From positions 1-64,000 of the forward strand of contig JAABTL010000003.1 of NCBI GenBank assembly GCA_011389865.1: a stretch of 64,000 nucleotides of DNA. Reading direction: 5' to 3'. Position numbers and translations under genes: made by a program. Below, one piece after another: positions 54,756 through 64,000 of this stretch (position 1 is the stretch's first letter; each line of letters starts with the position of its first letter). This DNA is from Trueperaceae bacterium (lineage in GTDB: Bacteria > Deinococcota > Deinococci > Deinococcales > Trueperaceae). The notes under the pieces are model-generated. The model saw only the letters and a program-made list of their open reading frames with translations, had not been told where the DNA came from and did not search any database.

Positions 54756-56204
54756 ATGCGTTACGACGTCGCGGTGATCGGTGGCGGCGTGATCGGCTGC
54801 GCCATCGCGCGCGAACTCTCGCGCTACCACCTGCGGGCCGTCGTCATCGAGCGCGAGTGCGAGGTCGGGCTCGGCACCAGCAAGGCCAACAGCGGCATCA
54901 TCCACGCCGGCCACCACGGCGCAGAAGGCTCGCTCAAGGGCGAGCTGGAGTGGCGCGGCAACCAGATGTGGGATGCGCTGGCCGACGACCTGCACTTCGG
55001 CTTCAAGCGCGTCGGCGACCTGACCTGCGCCTTCGACGAGGACCAGCGCGCCACGCTGCGGCAGATCATGGAGCAGGGCAAGCGCCGCGGCGTCCCCGGC
55101 CTCGAGCTGTGGGGCCCGGAGCGCATCCGGCGCGAGGAGCCCCACCTGTCGCACGACATCGTCGAGGCCCTCTACGCGCCGACCGCCGGCGTGGTCAACC
55201 CCTACGAGGCCTGCTTCATGCTCGCCGAGAGCGCGGTGCGCAACGGTGTCGACCTCGCGCTCGAGCGGACGGTGGTGGGCATCCGCCCCAGCGAGAAGGG
55301 CTTCGAGATCGCGGCGGTCGTCGGCGACGACGCGACGCCCGAGCTCATCAAGGCGCGCTTCGTCGTCGACGCCGCCGGCCTGCATGCCGACGCGATCGCC
55401 GACATGGTCGAGGCGGGCGGCTTCCGCATCCGCGCCCGCAAGGGCGAGGAGTACCTGCTCGACAAGCGCCTCGTCGGCTACGTCAAGCGCGTCATCTTCC
55501 CGTGCCCGACGCCGACCTCCAAGGGCATCCTGGTCATCCCCACCTACGACGGCACCCTCATGGTGGGCCCCACCGCCACCTGGGCCGACAAGGACGACCT
55601 GGCCACCACCGCCGAGGGCAGCGCCGAGGTCTTCGCCGGCGCGCGCAAGCTCGCCCCCGGCATCAGCGAGAAGGACTGCATCGCGGAGTTCGCGGGCCTG
55701 CGCGCCGTTTCCGACACGGAGGAGTTCATCCTCGGCCCCTCGCGCGTCGCCGGCTTCGTGCTGGCCGCCGGTATGCAGTCCCCGGCCCTGACCGCGGCGC
55801 CCGCCGTCGCGACGGTGGTGCTGGACGCGCTGCGCGACGACGGCCTCGAGCTCGTCGCCAAGGACGACTTCGAGCCCGGCGTCCCCGCGCCGGTGCGCTT
55901 CGCCGAGCTCTCCTCCGCCGAGCAGCGCAGCCTGGTCGCCCGCGACCCCGCCTACGCTCGGCTGGTGTGCCGTTGCGAGATCGTCACCGAGGGCGAGGTC
56001 CGGGACGCGATCGACCGCGGTGCCCGCACCCTCGACGGCATCAAGTTCCGCACCCGCGCCGGCATGGGCCGCTGCCAGGGCGGCTTCTGCACCTGGGGCT
56101 GCATGGAACTGCTGCACGAGCGGCTCGGCATCCCGCTGACGGCCGTCACCAAGCGCGGCGGCGACTCGTACGTCGCGATCCCGCGCCTGGAGGGGGCGGC
56201 ATGA
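54756..56204 (+). CDS. NAD(P)/FAD-dependent oxidoreductase, GlpA/glycerol-3-phosphate dehydrogenase-like with C-terminal BFD-like [2Fe-2S] domain
   Basis: ATG 54756; [24 protein letters not shown]...[17 protein letters not shown]...[50 protein letters not shown]. Confidence 0.9.
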   Translation: MRYDVAVIGGGVIGCAIARELSRYHLRAVVIERECEVGLGTSKANSGIIHAGHHGAEGSLKGELEWRGNQMWDALADDLHFGFKRVGDLTCAFDEDQRATLRQIMEQGKRRGVPGLELWGPERIRREEPHLSHDIVEALYAPTAGVVNPYEACFMLAESAVRNGVDLALERTVVGIRPSEKGFEIAAVVGDDATPELIKARFVVDAAGLHADAIADMVEAGGFRIRARKGEEYLLDKRLVGYVKRVIFPCPTPTSKGILVIPTYDGTLMVGPTATWADKDDLATTAEGSAEVFAGARKLAPGISEKDCIAEFAGLRAVSDTEEFILGPSRVAGFVLAAGMQSPALTAAPAVATVVLDALRDDGLELVAKDDFEPGVPAPVRFAELSSAEQRSLVARDPAYARLVCRCEIVTEGEVRDAIDRGARTLDGIKFRTRAGMGRCQGGFCTWGCMELLHERLGIPLTAVTKRGGDSYVAIPRLEGAA

Positions 56205-57481
56205 TCACGCCCAAGCCCGCCCAGCTGCAGCCGCGCTACGACGTCGTCGTCGTCGGTGGCGGCCCCGCCGGCCTCGCCGCCGCCGTCGGCGCCCGCGAGA
56301 GCGGCGCCGAGCGCGTGCTCGTCATCGACCGCGAACCCGAGGCGGGCGGCATCCTGCAGCAGTGCATCCACCCGGGCTTCGGCCTGCACCACTTCGGCGA
56401 GGAGCTCACGGGGCCCGAGTACGCCCAGCGCGCGATCGAGCAGACGCTCGAGCGCGACGTCGACGTGCTCTCCTCGGCCTACGTGCTCGACGTCGCGAGC
56501 GACCGGCGCCTCAAGGTGACCTCGCGCGACCACGGGGTCGCCTTCCTGGACGCGGGCGCGGTCGTGCTGGCGATGGGCGCACGGGAGCGCACCCGCGGCG
56601 CCATCCGCATCCCCGGCGAGCGCCCCGCGGGCGTCATGACCGCCGGCTTCGCGCAGAAGCTGGTCAACCTCGGCGGCATGCTGCCGGGCCGCCGCGCCGT
56701 CATCCTCGGCTCGGGCGACATCGGCCTGATCATGGCCCGCCGGCTCGTGCTCGAGGGCGTGGAGGTCGAGGGCGTCTATGAACTCATGCCGCACGCCAAC
56801 GGGCTCAACCGCAACCTCGTGCAGTGCCTGCACGACTACGACATCCCGCTGCACCTGTCGACCACCGTCGTCCACATCGACGGCCGCGAGCGCGTCGAGA
56901 AGGTCACGGTCGCGCCGGTCGACGAGGCGTACCGGCCGAACATGGCGAAAGCGCGCGACATCGCCTGCGACACGCTGCTGGTGTCGATCGGGCTGATCCC
57001 GGACAACGAGCTCGCGCACCGGCTCGGCCTGCGCCTCGACCCCGTCACCACCGGCCCCGTCGTCACCAGCACCATGGAGACCACGCGCGACGGGGTGTTC
57101 GCCTGCGGCAACGTCGTCCACATCCACGACCTCGTCGACTACGTCAGCCAGGAGTCGGAGCTCGCGGGCCGCGGGGCAGGCGCCTACGCGACCGGCACCC
57201 CGACGCCGCCCGACAACGTGCGCCTGACGCCGGGCGAGAACGTCCGCTACTGCGTGCCGCCCACGATCACCACCGACCGCGAGCACACCGTCTACATGCG
57301 CGTCACGAAGCCGATGGCGCCCTGTACCCTGCACCTGGGCGACGTCTACAAGCGCCCGCTGCGTTACGTGTTCCCCGGCGAGATGGTGACGCTCAAGGTG
57401 CGACCCCGCTTCCTGGAGGGATTCCACGGCGGCTCGCTGCCCGTCAGCATCGTTCCCCGGGAGGAGGGGGGGTCGGCATGA
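56201..57481 (+). CDS. FAD-dependent oxidoreductase (pyridine nucleotide-disulfide type)
   Basis: ATG 56201 (426 aa); [75 protein letters not shown]. Confidence 0.9.
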   Translation: MITPKPAQLQPRYDVVVVGGGPAGLAAAVGARESGAERVLVIDREPEAGGILQQCIHPGFGLHHFGEELTGPEYAQRAIEQTLERDVDVLSSAYVLDVASDRRLKVTSRDHGVAFLDAGAVVLAMGARERTRGAIRIPGERPAGVMTAGFAQKLVNLGGMLPGRRAVILGSGDIGLIMARRLVLEGVEVEGVYELMPHANGLNRNLVQCLHDYDIPLHLSTTVVHIDGRERVEKVTVAPVDEAYRPNMAKARDIACDTLLVSIGLIPDNELAHRLGLRLDPVTTGPVVTSTMETTRDGVFACGNVVHIHDLVDYVSQESELAGRGAGAYATGTPTPPDNVRLTPGENVRYCVPPTITTDREHTVYMRVTKPMAPCTLHLGDVYKRPLRYVFPGEMVTLKVRPRFLEGFHGGSLPVSIVPREEGGSA

Positions 57482-57885
57482 GCGACGAACGTCACGACGT
57501 CGCCGGCGCCGAGGACGACGCCCACGTGTCGCACTACCTCTGCATCGGCTGCCCGCTCGGTTGCCGCCTCGAGGTCGAGGAGGAGGACGGCGAGATCGTC
57601 GAGGTGCGCGGCCAGTCGTGCAAGAAGGGCGAGGCCTTCGCGCGCCAGGAGCACACCGATCCCCGGCGCGTGGTGACCACCACCGTGGCCATCGAGGGGA
57701 GTCTGTGGCCGCGGCTGCCCGTCAAGACCGAGGGCGACGTGCCCAAGGACTCGGTGATCGACGTCTGCAATCTGCTGCACGAGCTGAGGCTCGAGGCGCC
57801 GGTCACGATGGGTCAGGTGATCGCCGCCGACGTCCTCGGGACCGGCGTCGACGTCGTCGCCAGCCGCGACCTGCCGAGGCGGTAG
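57478..57885 (+). CDS. DUF1667 domain-containing protein
   Basis: ATG 57478 (135 aa); [71 protein letters not shown]. Confidence 0.9.
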   Translation: MSDERHDVAGAEDDAHVSHYLCIGCPLGCRLEVEEEDGEIVEVRGQSCKKGEAFARQEHTDPRRVVTTTVAIEGSLWPRLPVKTEGDVPKDSVIDVCNLLHELRLEAPVTMGQVIAADVLGTGVDVVASRDLPRR

Positions 57886-57972
57886 CCGCCGGCAGGGGCG
57901 CCGGCGCCGCGCGGCGCCATCGCGACCCCGCTGACGGTTCGGGCCGCGACCCCCGCGGTACGCTTCCGCCCC

Positions 57973-59022
57973 ATGGAGCGGCACGCAACGACACCCGGCC
58001 CACGCGGGGCGCCGACCTGGCTGCGTCGCTCGGCGCCCAGGCTGCGCCGGGCGGCGCCCAAGGTGCGCCGCGTGCTGCCCTGGCTGGCGTTCGCCGCCAG
58101 CCTCGCCGCCACCGCCGGCCTGGTCGTGGTGAGGGGCGAGGACCTCGCCGTGCTCGACTCCCTCGACCCCGGCGCCACGCTGCTGCTCGTCGCCCTCCAG
58201 GCGGTCTACCTCGTCGTCCAGAGCGGGCGCTTCCACGTGGTGCTCGTCAAGCTGGCCGACACCCGCGTCGGCTTCGGCGCCTGGCTGCAGCTGTTCGTCA
58301 TCGGGCGGTTCCTCAACCTCTTCTTGCCGCAGGCCGGCAACGTCTACCGCGCCGTCGAGCTCAAGCGGCGCTTCGCCGTCGGCTACACGCGCTTCGCGGC
58401 GGCCTTCGTCAACGCCCCGTGGGTCGCGATGGTGCTCAACTTCGTGCTCGGCGCGGCGGTGGTGGCGCTGGTGCAGCCCGAGGCGCGCGTCGGCGGCTGG
58501 TCGCTCGCCGGGTTGCTGGCGCTCGCCGCCGTCGCGACCGCGGCCGCGCCACTGCTGGCCGCACTGCTCCTGCCGCTCGTCCCGCGCCGCTTCCGTCTGC
58601 TCGCCTGGCTGCACGGACGACTCGCGGAGATGGTCGCCGTCACCCTCGGCAGCCTGCGGGACGCCGGCTACCTGCTGCGGGTGATCGCCTGGACGCTCGC
58701 CGCCTTCGTGCAGGCGACCGCCATGCTGTGGGTCGGCTTCGTCGCGCTCGGCAGCGACGTCGGCCTGGCGGAGGCGGTCGCCTTCTACGTGCTGCTGCAG
58801 CTGGCGACCTACCTGCCGCTGACGCCCGGCAACCTCGGCGTGCAGGAGTTGGCGTTCGGCGTGCTGGCCGTCGGTCTCGGCAGCGCCGCGGTCGACGGCG
58901 TGGTCGTCTCGGCGCTGGTGCGGGTGACGGGCGTGATCGCGCTGGTCGCGTTGGCGCTCCCGTTCGGCGGGGTGCAGGCGCTGATGGCGAGCCGCGCGGT
59001 CCCGGCGGCGAGCGCGTCGTAA
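57973..59022 (+). CDS. Lysylphosphatidylglycerol synthase transmembrane/UPF0104-like flippase-domain protein
   Basis: 349 aa polytopic protein; FVIGRFLNLFLPQAGNVYRAVELKRRF...LPLTPGNLGVQELAFGVLAVGLG. Confidence 0.8.
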   Translation: MERHATTPGPRGAPTWLRRSAPRLRRAAPKVRRVLPWLAFAASLAATAGLVVVRGEDLAVLDSLDPGATLLLVALQAVYLVVQSGRFHVVLVKLADTRVGFGAWLQLFVIGRFLNLFLPQAGNVYRAVELKRRFAVGYTRFAAAFVNAPWVAMVLNFVLGAAVVALVQPEARVGGWSLAGLLALAAVATAAAPLLAALLLPLVPRRFRLLAWLHGRLAEMVAVTLGSLRDAGYLLRVIAWTLAAFVQATAMLWVGFVALGSDVGLAEAVAFYVLLQLATYLPLTPGNLGVQELAFGVLAVGLGSAAVDGVVVSALVRVTGVIALVALALPFGGVQALMASRAVPAASAS

Positions 59023-59030
59023 TCTGGCGC

Positions 59031-59831
59031 ATGGCCCACGACGCCGAATCCGCCGACGCCGCGCTGCCCTTCCACGTCCAGGAGAACCGCCGCTACTGGG
59101 ACGAGATGGCCCACGAGTGGGTCGGCGGCGGCGAGCGTGCCTGGGCCCGAGACGAGCCCGATTGGGGGATCTGGGGCGTGCCGGAGCACGAGCTCGACCT
59201 GCTGCCCGCCGACATGCGCGGCCTCGACGCCGTGGAGCTCGGCTGCGGCACCGGCTACGTATCGGCCTGGATGGCGCGCCGCGGCGCGCGCGTGACCGGC
59301 ATCGACAACTCCGCCGAGCAGCTGGCGACCGCCAGGAGGCTGGCGGCCGAGCACGGGATCGATCTGACGCTGGTGCACGGCGACGCCGAGGCGACGCCGT
59401 TCGCCGACGCCTCGTTCGACTTCGCCATCAGCGAGTACGGCGCGGCCATCTGGTGCGACCCGGAGCGCTGGCTGCCCGAGGCGCACCGCATCCTGCGGCC
59501 CGGCGGGCGCCTGGTCTTCCTCGGGCACCACCCGTGGGCCCAGGTGTGCGCGCCGCTCGACGGCTCCCCGGTCGTCCAGCGGATGGAGCGCCCCTACTTC
59601 GAGCTCGGTCGGCTCGACTGGACCGAGGCGACGATCGAGCCCGGCGGCGTCGAGTTCAACCTCACCGTTTCGGACTGGTTCGCGCTCTTCCGCCGGGTCG
59701 GCTTCGCGGTCGAGGACTACCGCGAGCCGCGCCCGGATCCGGGCGACGACGCCGAGGACCGCTTCTTCGTCACCCGGGGCTGGGCGCGCCGCTTCCCCAG
59801 CGAGCAGGTGTGGAAGCTGCGCAAGCTCTGA
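59031..59831 (+). CDS. Class I SAM-dependent methyltransferase
   Basis: ATG 59031 (266 aa); AVELGCGTGYVSAWMARRGARVTGIDNSAEQLATARRLAAEHG. Confidence 0.9.
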   Translation: MAHDAESADAALPFHVQENRRYWDEMAHEWVGGGERAWARDEPDWGIWGVPEHELDLLPADMRGLDAVELGCGTGYVSAWMARRGARVTGIDNSAEQLATARRLAAEHGIDLTLVHGDAEATPFADASFDFAISEYGAAIWCDPERWLPEAHRILRPGGRLVFLGHHPWAQVCAPLDGSPVVQRMERPYFELGRLDWTEATIEPGGVEFNLTVSDWFALFRRVGFAVEDYREPRPDPGDDAEDRFFVTRGWARRFPSEQVWKLRKL

Positions 59832-59868
59832 CGCCGGGGGCGCCGGTCGGTTCGCGCCCGCCCATCGT

Positions 59869-60741
59869 TCAGCCGGCGGTCGCCTTGCGGTCGCGCACTG
59901 GGCAGGCGATCTCGCCGATCCCCGGGATGACGCAGCCGATCGTGGCCCCGTGGCGCAGCACCACCGCACCGGGGGTGCCGGTCGAGATGACGTCGCCGGG
60001 CTCGAGCGTCATCACCTGGGAGAAGAAGGCGACCAGCGTGCGGGGCGAGAACATCATGTTCGCGACGGTGTTGCTCCGGTGGGCGACGCCGTCGAGCGTG
60101 GTGCGCACCTCCAGCGCCGCCAGCTCGCCGACCTCGTCGAGCGTCACCAGGTGCGGCCCGAACGCGAAGAAGGTGTCGAAGCTCTTGGCGCGCGTCAGGA
60201 AGCGCGGGTTGCGCTGCAGGATGTCCTCGGCGGTCATGTCGACGATGGGCACGACGCCGGCGACGGCTTCCAGGGCCTCGTCTTCGCTCAGGTCGCGGCA
60301 GCGACGCCCGATGACCAGTCCCAGTTCCGCCTCGCCGGTGGTGCGTTGCGACTGCGGCGGCAGCACGACCTCGTCGCCCGGCCCGACGATGGTGGTCGCG
60401 GGCTTCATGAAGGTGGCGGGCTCGTCGGGCCGGCGCTCGCCGAGGTCGCCGGCGTGCTCGGCGTAGTTGAGGCCGACGCCGAGGATCTTGCGCGGGTGGC
60501 GCAGTGGCGGCCCGATGCGCCAGCCGGCGTCGGCGGCGGGCAGCGCGGCGATCGCGTCCGGGTTCGCGGACGCCCACGCCCGTAGCGCGTCGAATGCGCC
60601 GGCGTCGAGCAGCGCATCGATCCGCCCGGGCCAGTCGGCGCGGGCGGATCGGGCCACGTCGGCGACCAACACGTGCCCCTGTGCCGTGCGCAGGGCGGCG
60701 GCGTCGGCCCGATCGGGGTGGACGAGGTTGGCGAGGCGCAC
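59869..60741 (-). CDS. Fumarylacetoacetate hydrolase family protein
   Basis: 290 aa; ILGVGLNYAEHAGD, EAELGLVIGRRCRDLSEDEAL, KSFDTFFAFGPHLV, GDVISTGTPGAV. Confidence 0.93.
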   Translation of the reverse strand: MRLANLVHPDRADAAALRTAQGHVLVADVARSARADWPGRIDALLDAGAFDALRAWASANPDAIAALPAADAGWRIGPPLRHPRKILGVGLNYAEHAGDLGERRPDEPATFMKPATTIVGPGDEVVLPPQSQRTTGEAELGLVIGRRCRDLSEDEALEAVAGVVPIVDMTAEDILQRNPRFLTRAKSFDTFFAFGPHLVTLDEVGELAALEVRTTLDGVAHRSNTVANMMFSPRTLVAFFSQVMTLEPGDVISTGTPGAVVLRHGATIGCVIPGIGEIACPVRDRKATAG

Positions 60742-60753
60742 GGGGCCGGCGGG

Positions 60754-61848
60754 TCAGGCGCCCGAGGCGGACGCCTTGGTCGGGGCGGACGCCTCGGCAG
60801 GCGCGGTGGCCGCGCCCGGGGTCGACAGGAAGGCCGTCAGCAGCGCGACCGCGGCCTCGAGGTCGCGCTTGGCGAGCATCTCCACCACCGTGTGCACGTA
60901 GCGCGACGGGTTCGAGAGCGTCACGCTGGCGACCCCGCCGCGGCTCCGCTGGATGGCGCCCGCGTCCGTGCCGCCGAGCGGCAGCACCTCGAACTGGTGG
61001 GCGATGCCCTCGGCGTCCGCCACGTCGGCGAGTGCGTCGACCAGCCACCCCTGGCTGATCGTGGAGCTGTCGCGCACCTTGATCGCGACGCCCTGGCCGA
61101 GCCGGGTCACGGACAGGTGCTCGGGCGTGCCTGGGGTGTCGACCGCCAGCGTCGTGTCGAGCGCGACGCCCACGTCGGGGTGGACCGTGAAGGCGCTGGT
61201 GATGGCGCCGCGCAGGCCCACCTCCTCCTGCGTGCTGAAGACGGCGGCCACCCGCACCTCGGGCGACGCGAGCCGCCGCAGGGTCTCGACGAGCACCCAG
61301 CAGCCGCTGCGGTCGTCCATCGCCTTGCCGCTGACCACCTCGCCGAGGTCGACGAAGGGTTGCACGAGCGTGACCATGTCGCCGATGCGGACATCGGCCT
61401 TCACCGTCTCGGCCGGCAGGCCGAGGTCGACGACGAACTCGTCGAGCGTGGGGATCTTCTTGCGGTCCTCGGGTGTGGCGATGTGCACCGGCTTCACGCC
61501 GGGGTTGAGCACGCCCACCCGCGGGCCGCCCTTGTGGGTGTGGACCCGGACCAGGCGGGCGAAGAGGTTGCGCACGTCGAAGCCGCCGTGGTTCTGCAGC
61601 CGGATGAAGCCCTTGTCGTCGACGTGGCGCACCACGAAGCCGATCTCGTCCATGTGCGCGCTGACCATGACGAGCGGCGCGTCGGCCGGCCCGTCCAACT
61701 CGACGATGAGGTTGCCCATGGGGTCGACGCGGGCACCCGCGGCCAGGTCGCCGAGCGCCTCGTGGATCACCTCGCGGACCGCCTCCTCGCGCCCGGGGAT
61801 ACCGTCGGTCTCGGAGAGCCGCTTCAGCAGGTCGTAGTCGTGGTTCAT
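60754..61848 (-). CDS. M42 family metallopeptidase (endoglucanase/aminopeptidase family)
   Basis: ATG 61848 (364 aa); LLKRLSETDGIPGREEAVRE, VSAHMDEIGFVVRHVDDKGFIRLQ, GKAMDDRSGCWVLVETLRRL, STQEEVGLRGA, PLGGTDAGAIQRSRGGV. Confidence 0.94.
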   Translation of the reverse strand: MNHDYDLLKRLSETDGIPGREEAVREVIHEALGDLAAGARVDPMGNLIVELDGPADAPLVMVSAHMDEIGFVVRHVDDKGFIRLQNHGGFDVRNLFARLVRVHTHKGGPRVGVLNPGVKPVHIATPEDRKKIPTLDEFVVDLGLPAETVKADVRIGDMVTLVQPFVDLGEVVSGKAMDDRSGCWVLVETLRRLASPEVRVAAVFSTQEEVGLRGAITSAFTVHPDVGVALDTTLAVDTPGTPEHLSVTRLGQGVAIKVRDSSTISQGWLVDALADVADAEGIAHQFEVLPLGGTDAGAIQRSRGGVASVTLSNPSRYVHTVVEMLAKRDLEAAVALLTAFLSTPGAATAPAEASAPTKASASGA

Positions 61849-61901
61849 GCGCGAGGCTACCACCGGGTGGTGGGGGCCTCGCGCCCTGACCCGGCCGAGA
61901 T

Positions 61902-63968
61902 TCAGCCGCCCGCGGCGGCTGCCAAGCGTGCGATCAGCTCGTCGAGCTCGCGCTGCGCCTCGGCCCGCTCGCTCCGCCGGTCGGCGATGGCCTCGCGCAA
62001 CTCGGTGAGCAGGTTCTCCTGCGCCTCGAGGTCGGCGAGGTAGCGGCGGTACAGCGACGAGTTGCGCTCCAGGGCCGCCATGTTGTCGCGGATGCGGGAC
62101 TGGTCGCGGAACACCTCGTTCACCTGCGCCTCGAGCGCCACCACCTGCCGGTCGAGTTCGGCCATGCCGCGCTGCAACTCGAGGACGGCCTCGAGCGCCT
62201 CGCGGTCGGCGTCGCTCAGGTCGACGTTCTCGAGGTAGAAGGCGATCTGGTCGCCGCCGACGTTGTTCACGGCCGTCTGCCGGCCGTCGAGACGCTCCAT
62301 GACGACCGTCAGGACGCACGTGTCGTCGTCGCAGACGAGGTGCGATGGCACCGTCGGGTCGACGGGGGCGCCCGTACCGATCTCGATGCCGAAGCGCCAG
62401 GCGTCGCCGGTCTCGACCGGGCCCTCCGGCGATACCACCGCGAAGCCGCCGCGTTGCGGGTGCTCGACGACCACGAAGCGCTCCCCGTCGCCACGGGGCT
62501 CGAGCCGGTAGCGGGTGGTGTGAACGCTGCGCCACGACGTCTCGAGCACGCTGCCGCGGAGCACCGCGGAGACGACGCGCTCCGGCTCGCTGGCGCTCGC
62601 GACGGTGACCCGCACGTCGAGGTCGACGGCGTAGGCCAGCATGCGGCTGTCGTCGGGCACGACGTCGGCCATCATCGCCTGGCCGGCGAAGCCGCCCTCG
62701 TCGAACACGGTCACGGGACCCGCCGCCAGGTGCAGGCCGCTGTCGTTCACCAGCCGCACCGCTCGCAGCGGGTGGTCGCGCAGCACGTCGGCGTCGTACC
62801 AGCTGACGGCGTGCGCCTCGACGGTGGCCACGACGATGGGGATCATCGCCGACTCGAAGCGACCCACGGTCACCGGTTCGCTCACGCGGTACGCGAAGGT
62901 GGCGCCGCCGGCGACGCCCTCCGCGGCGGCCTCCACGCCGGCGCCGCCGAAGCTGGGCGCGGCCGACTCGAGCGCGTCCGCCATCATCGCGGGCGACGGC
63001 GCCATCATCGCGCGACCGGCCTCGGCCTCTATCGGCGCGAGTTGGCCCTCGTCGGCGACGGGATCGATGCGGGGCGCCGTCGCCACGTCGACGCGCGGGC
63101 GGTCGACGTAGACGGGCGCGTAGAGGCTGGCGACGAAGCTGATGGGCTGGCCGGCGACGAACCACACCGACACGTCCTCGAGGTCGAGCGCGGTCGGGTT
63201 GTCGAGGATGGCCCACCCCTGCAGCTCGGCGCGGCCGGCCTCCTCGAGCGCGAGCCGGTAGCTCGCCTTCCACACGGGCATCTCGCGCACGTACGCGACG
63301 CGCACCTCGCGCTCGCCTTCGCCCACGAAGCGCAGCCGCACGCTGGCGGCGTCGCCGCCGCGGTAGCGGGCGATGGCGGCGAGCGCCGCGTCGAGCTCGG
63401 CCTGCAGCGCCTCGCGTTCGAAGGCGACCGCGCGCACCTCGTCGAGGTCCACGCGCTGCAGGCCGTCGTCGGTCGCCAGCGTCAGCAGCGTGCGCGGGGC
63501 CTGGTCGGGCACCGCCACGCGCTCGACGTTGACGATCACGCCCCGCAGCGTCTCCGTCGCGTCGATGCGCACGGCCTCGCCGCGCGCCTGCGCGAGCAGC
63601 TCCGCCAGCGTCGGGTCGCCGGAGAGGTCGAGGGCGTAGCTCGACAGCACCCGCCCCAGCGGATCGCGGGCGCCGTAGCGCACCGCCTCGACGCGCCCGC
63701 CGCCGAGGTCCTGCACCACCAGGCTCTGCAGCAGGTCGTCCATGTGCTCCGGGGGGACCGGCAGCTCGATCTCCTGGGTGCCGACGACGGTACCGGCGTG
63801 CTCGAAGTAGCCGACGCCGTTGGTGAACAGCACCAGGTGCTGCACCGGCAGCTCGGTCGTGAGGGCCTCGGCGGCGGGTTGCGCGCACGCCCAGGCCATC
63901 GCCGCGGCGACGACCAGGACGGCGATCCGCGTCGGCTTCCGACGTGCGCCCTTGCTCGTGATGTCCAT
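61902..63968 (-). CDS. DUF4139-like secreted protein of unknown function
   Basis: 688 aa; signal peptide; YVREMPVWKASYRLALEEAGRAELQGWAILDNPTALDLEDVSVWFVAGQPISF; C-terminal coiled coil (ELDRQVVALEAQVNEVFRDQSRIRDNMAALERNSSLYRRYLADLEAQENLL). Confidence 0.75.
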   Translation of the reverse strand: MDITSKGARRKPTRIAVLVVAAAMAWACAQPAAEALTTELPVQHLVLFTNGVGYFEHAGTVVGTQEIELPVPPEHMDDLLQSLVVQDLGGGRVEAVRYGARDPLGRVLSSYALDLSGDPTLAELLAQARGEAVRIDATETLRGVIVNVERVAVPDQAPRTLLTLATDDGLQRVDLDEVRAVAFEREALQAELDAALAAIARYRGGDAASVRLRFVGEGEREVRVAYVREMPVWKASYRLALEEAGRAELQGWAILDNPTALDLEDVSVWFVAGQPISFVASLYAPVYVDRPRVDVATAPRIDPVADEGQLAPIEAEAGRAMMAPSPAMMADALESAAPSFGGAGVEAAAEGVAGGATFAYRVSEPVTVGRFESAMIPIVVATVEAHAVSWYDADVLRDHPLRAVRLVNDSGLHLAAGPVTVFDEGGFAGQAMMADVVPDDSRMLAYAVDLDVRVTVASASEPERVVSAVLRGSVLETSWRSVHTTRYRLEPRGDGERFVVVEHPQRGGFAVVSPEGPVETGDAWRFGIEIGTGAPVDPTVPSHLVCDDDTCVLTVVMERLDGRQTAVNNVGGDQIAFYLENVDLSDADREALEAVLELQRGMAELDRQVVALEAQVNEVFRDQSRIRDNMAALERNSSLYRRYLADLEAQENLLTELREAIADRRSERAEAQRELDELIARLAAAAGG

Positions 63969-64000
63969 GCCCCGATGCTAAGCCCCGCGGATGAGGAGCG

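Noticed and set aside
54650-57481. 943-aa plus ORF as a fusion protein
   Set aside because: First part is an out-of-frame shadow of the GlpA-like gene; real CDS starts at 56201.
60754-63888. 1044-aa minus ORF as one protein
   Set aside because: Upstream part is an alternate frame of the DUF4139-like gene; the M42 peptidase starts at 61848.

Overview
High-GC (visually about 70% or more) bacterial chromosomal segment, densely coded. I saw no rRNA, tRNA, CRISPR array or transposase. From left to right: (1) the 5' part of a cyclic beta-glucan synthase (NdvB-type) gene running off the left edge on the minus strand, absent from the ORF track, behind a tandem universal stress protein; (2) a four-subunit 2-oxoacid:ferredoxin oxidoreductase operon; (3) a divergent group 3b-type [NiFe] hydrogenase operon (hydBGDA-like plus maturation protease); (4) a second, group 3d-type [NiFe] hydrogenase operon (hoxEFUYH plus maturation protease); (5) a nucleotidyltransferase/GHMP kinase pair; (6) a tripartite tricarboxylate transporter (tctCBA); (7) a membrane pyrophosphatase with a K+-dependent signature; (8) a MarR-controlled RND efflux operon with two TolC-like proteins; (9) phosphoglucomutase, universal stress proteins and a soluble histidine kinase/response regulator pair; (10) a cyclic-di-AMP receptor-like gene and a peptide-related block (two M24 peptidases, DppB/DppC permeases); (11) a truncated FdhF/YdeP-type molybdopterin oxidoreductase next to a MarR gene; (12) methyltransferase-archease-RtcB; (13) PEP synthase, a GlpA-like/FAD oxidoreductase/DUF1667 triad, and an M42 peptidase. 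The strongest non-gene signal is a 36-bp element (AGGACGTTC-Y-TCACTCGTG-N8-CACGAGGTG) upstream of both hydrogenase operons. In each case it is followed by a hairpin and a GGAAGGACGGCGA ribosome-binding segment, which suggests a shared hydrogenase regulon. Other observations include duplicated MarR-type operators, a leader ORF, short ORFs and a probable deletion scar. Taxonomic origin is not established; a diderm high-GC lineage is plausible.
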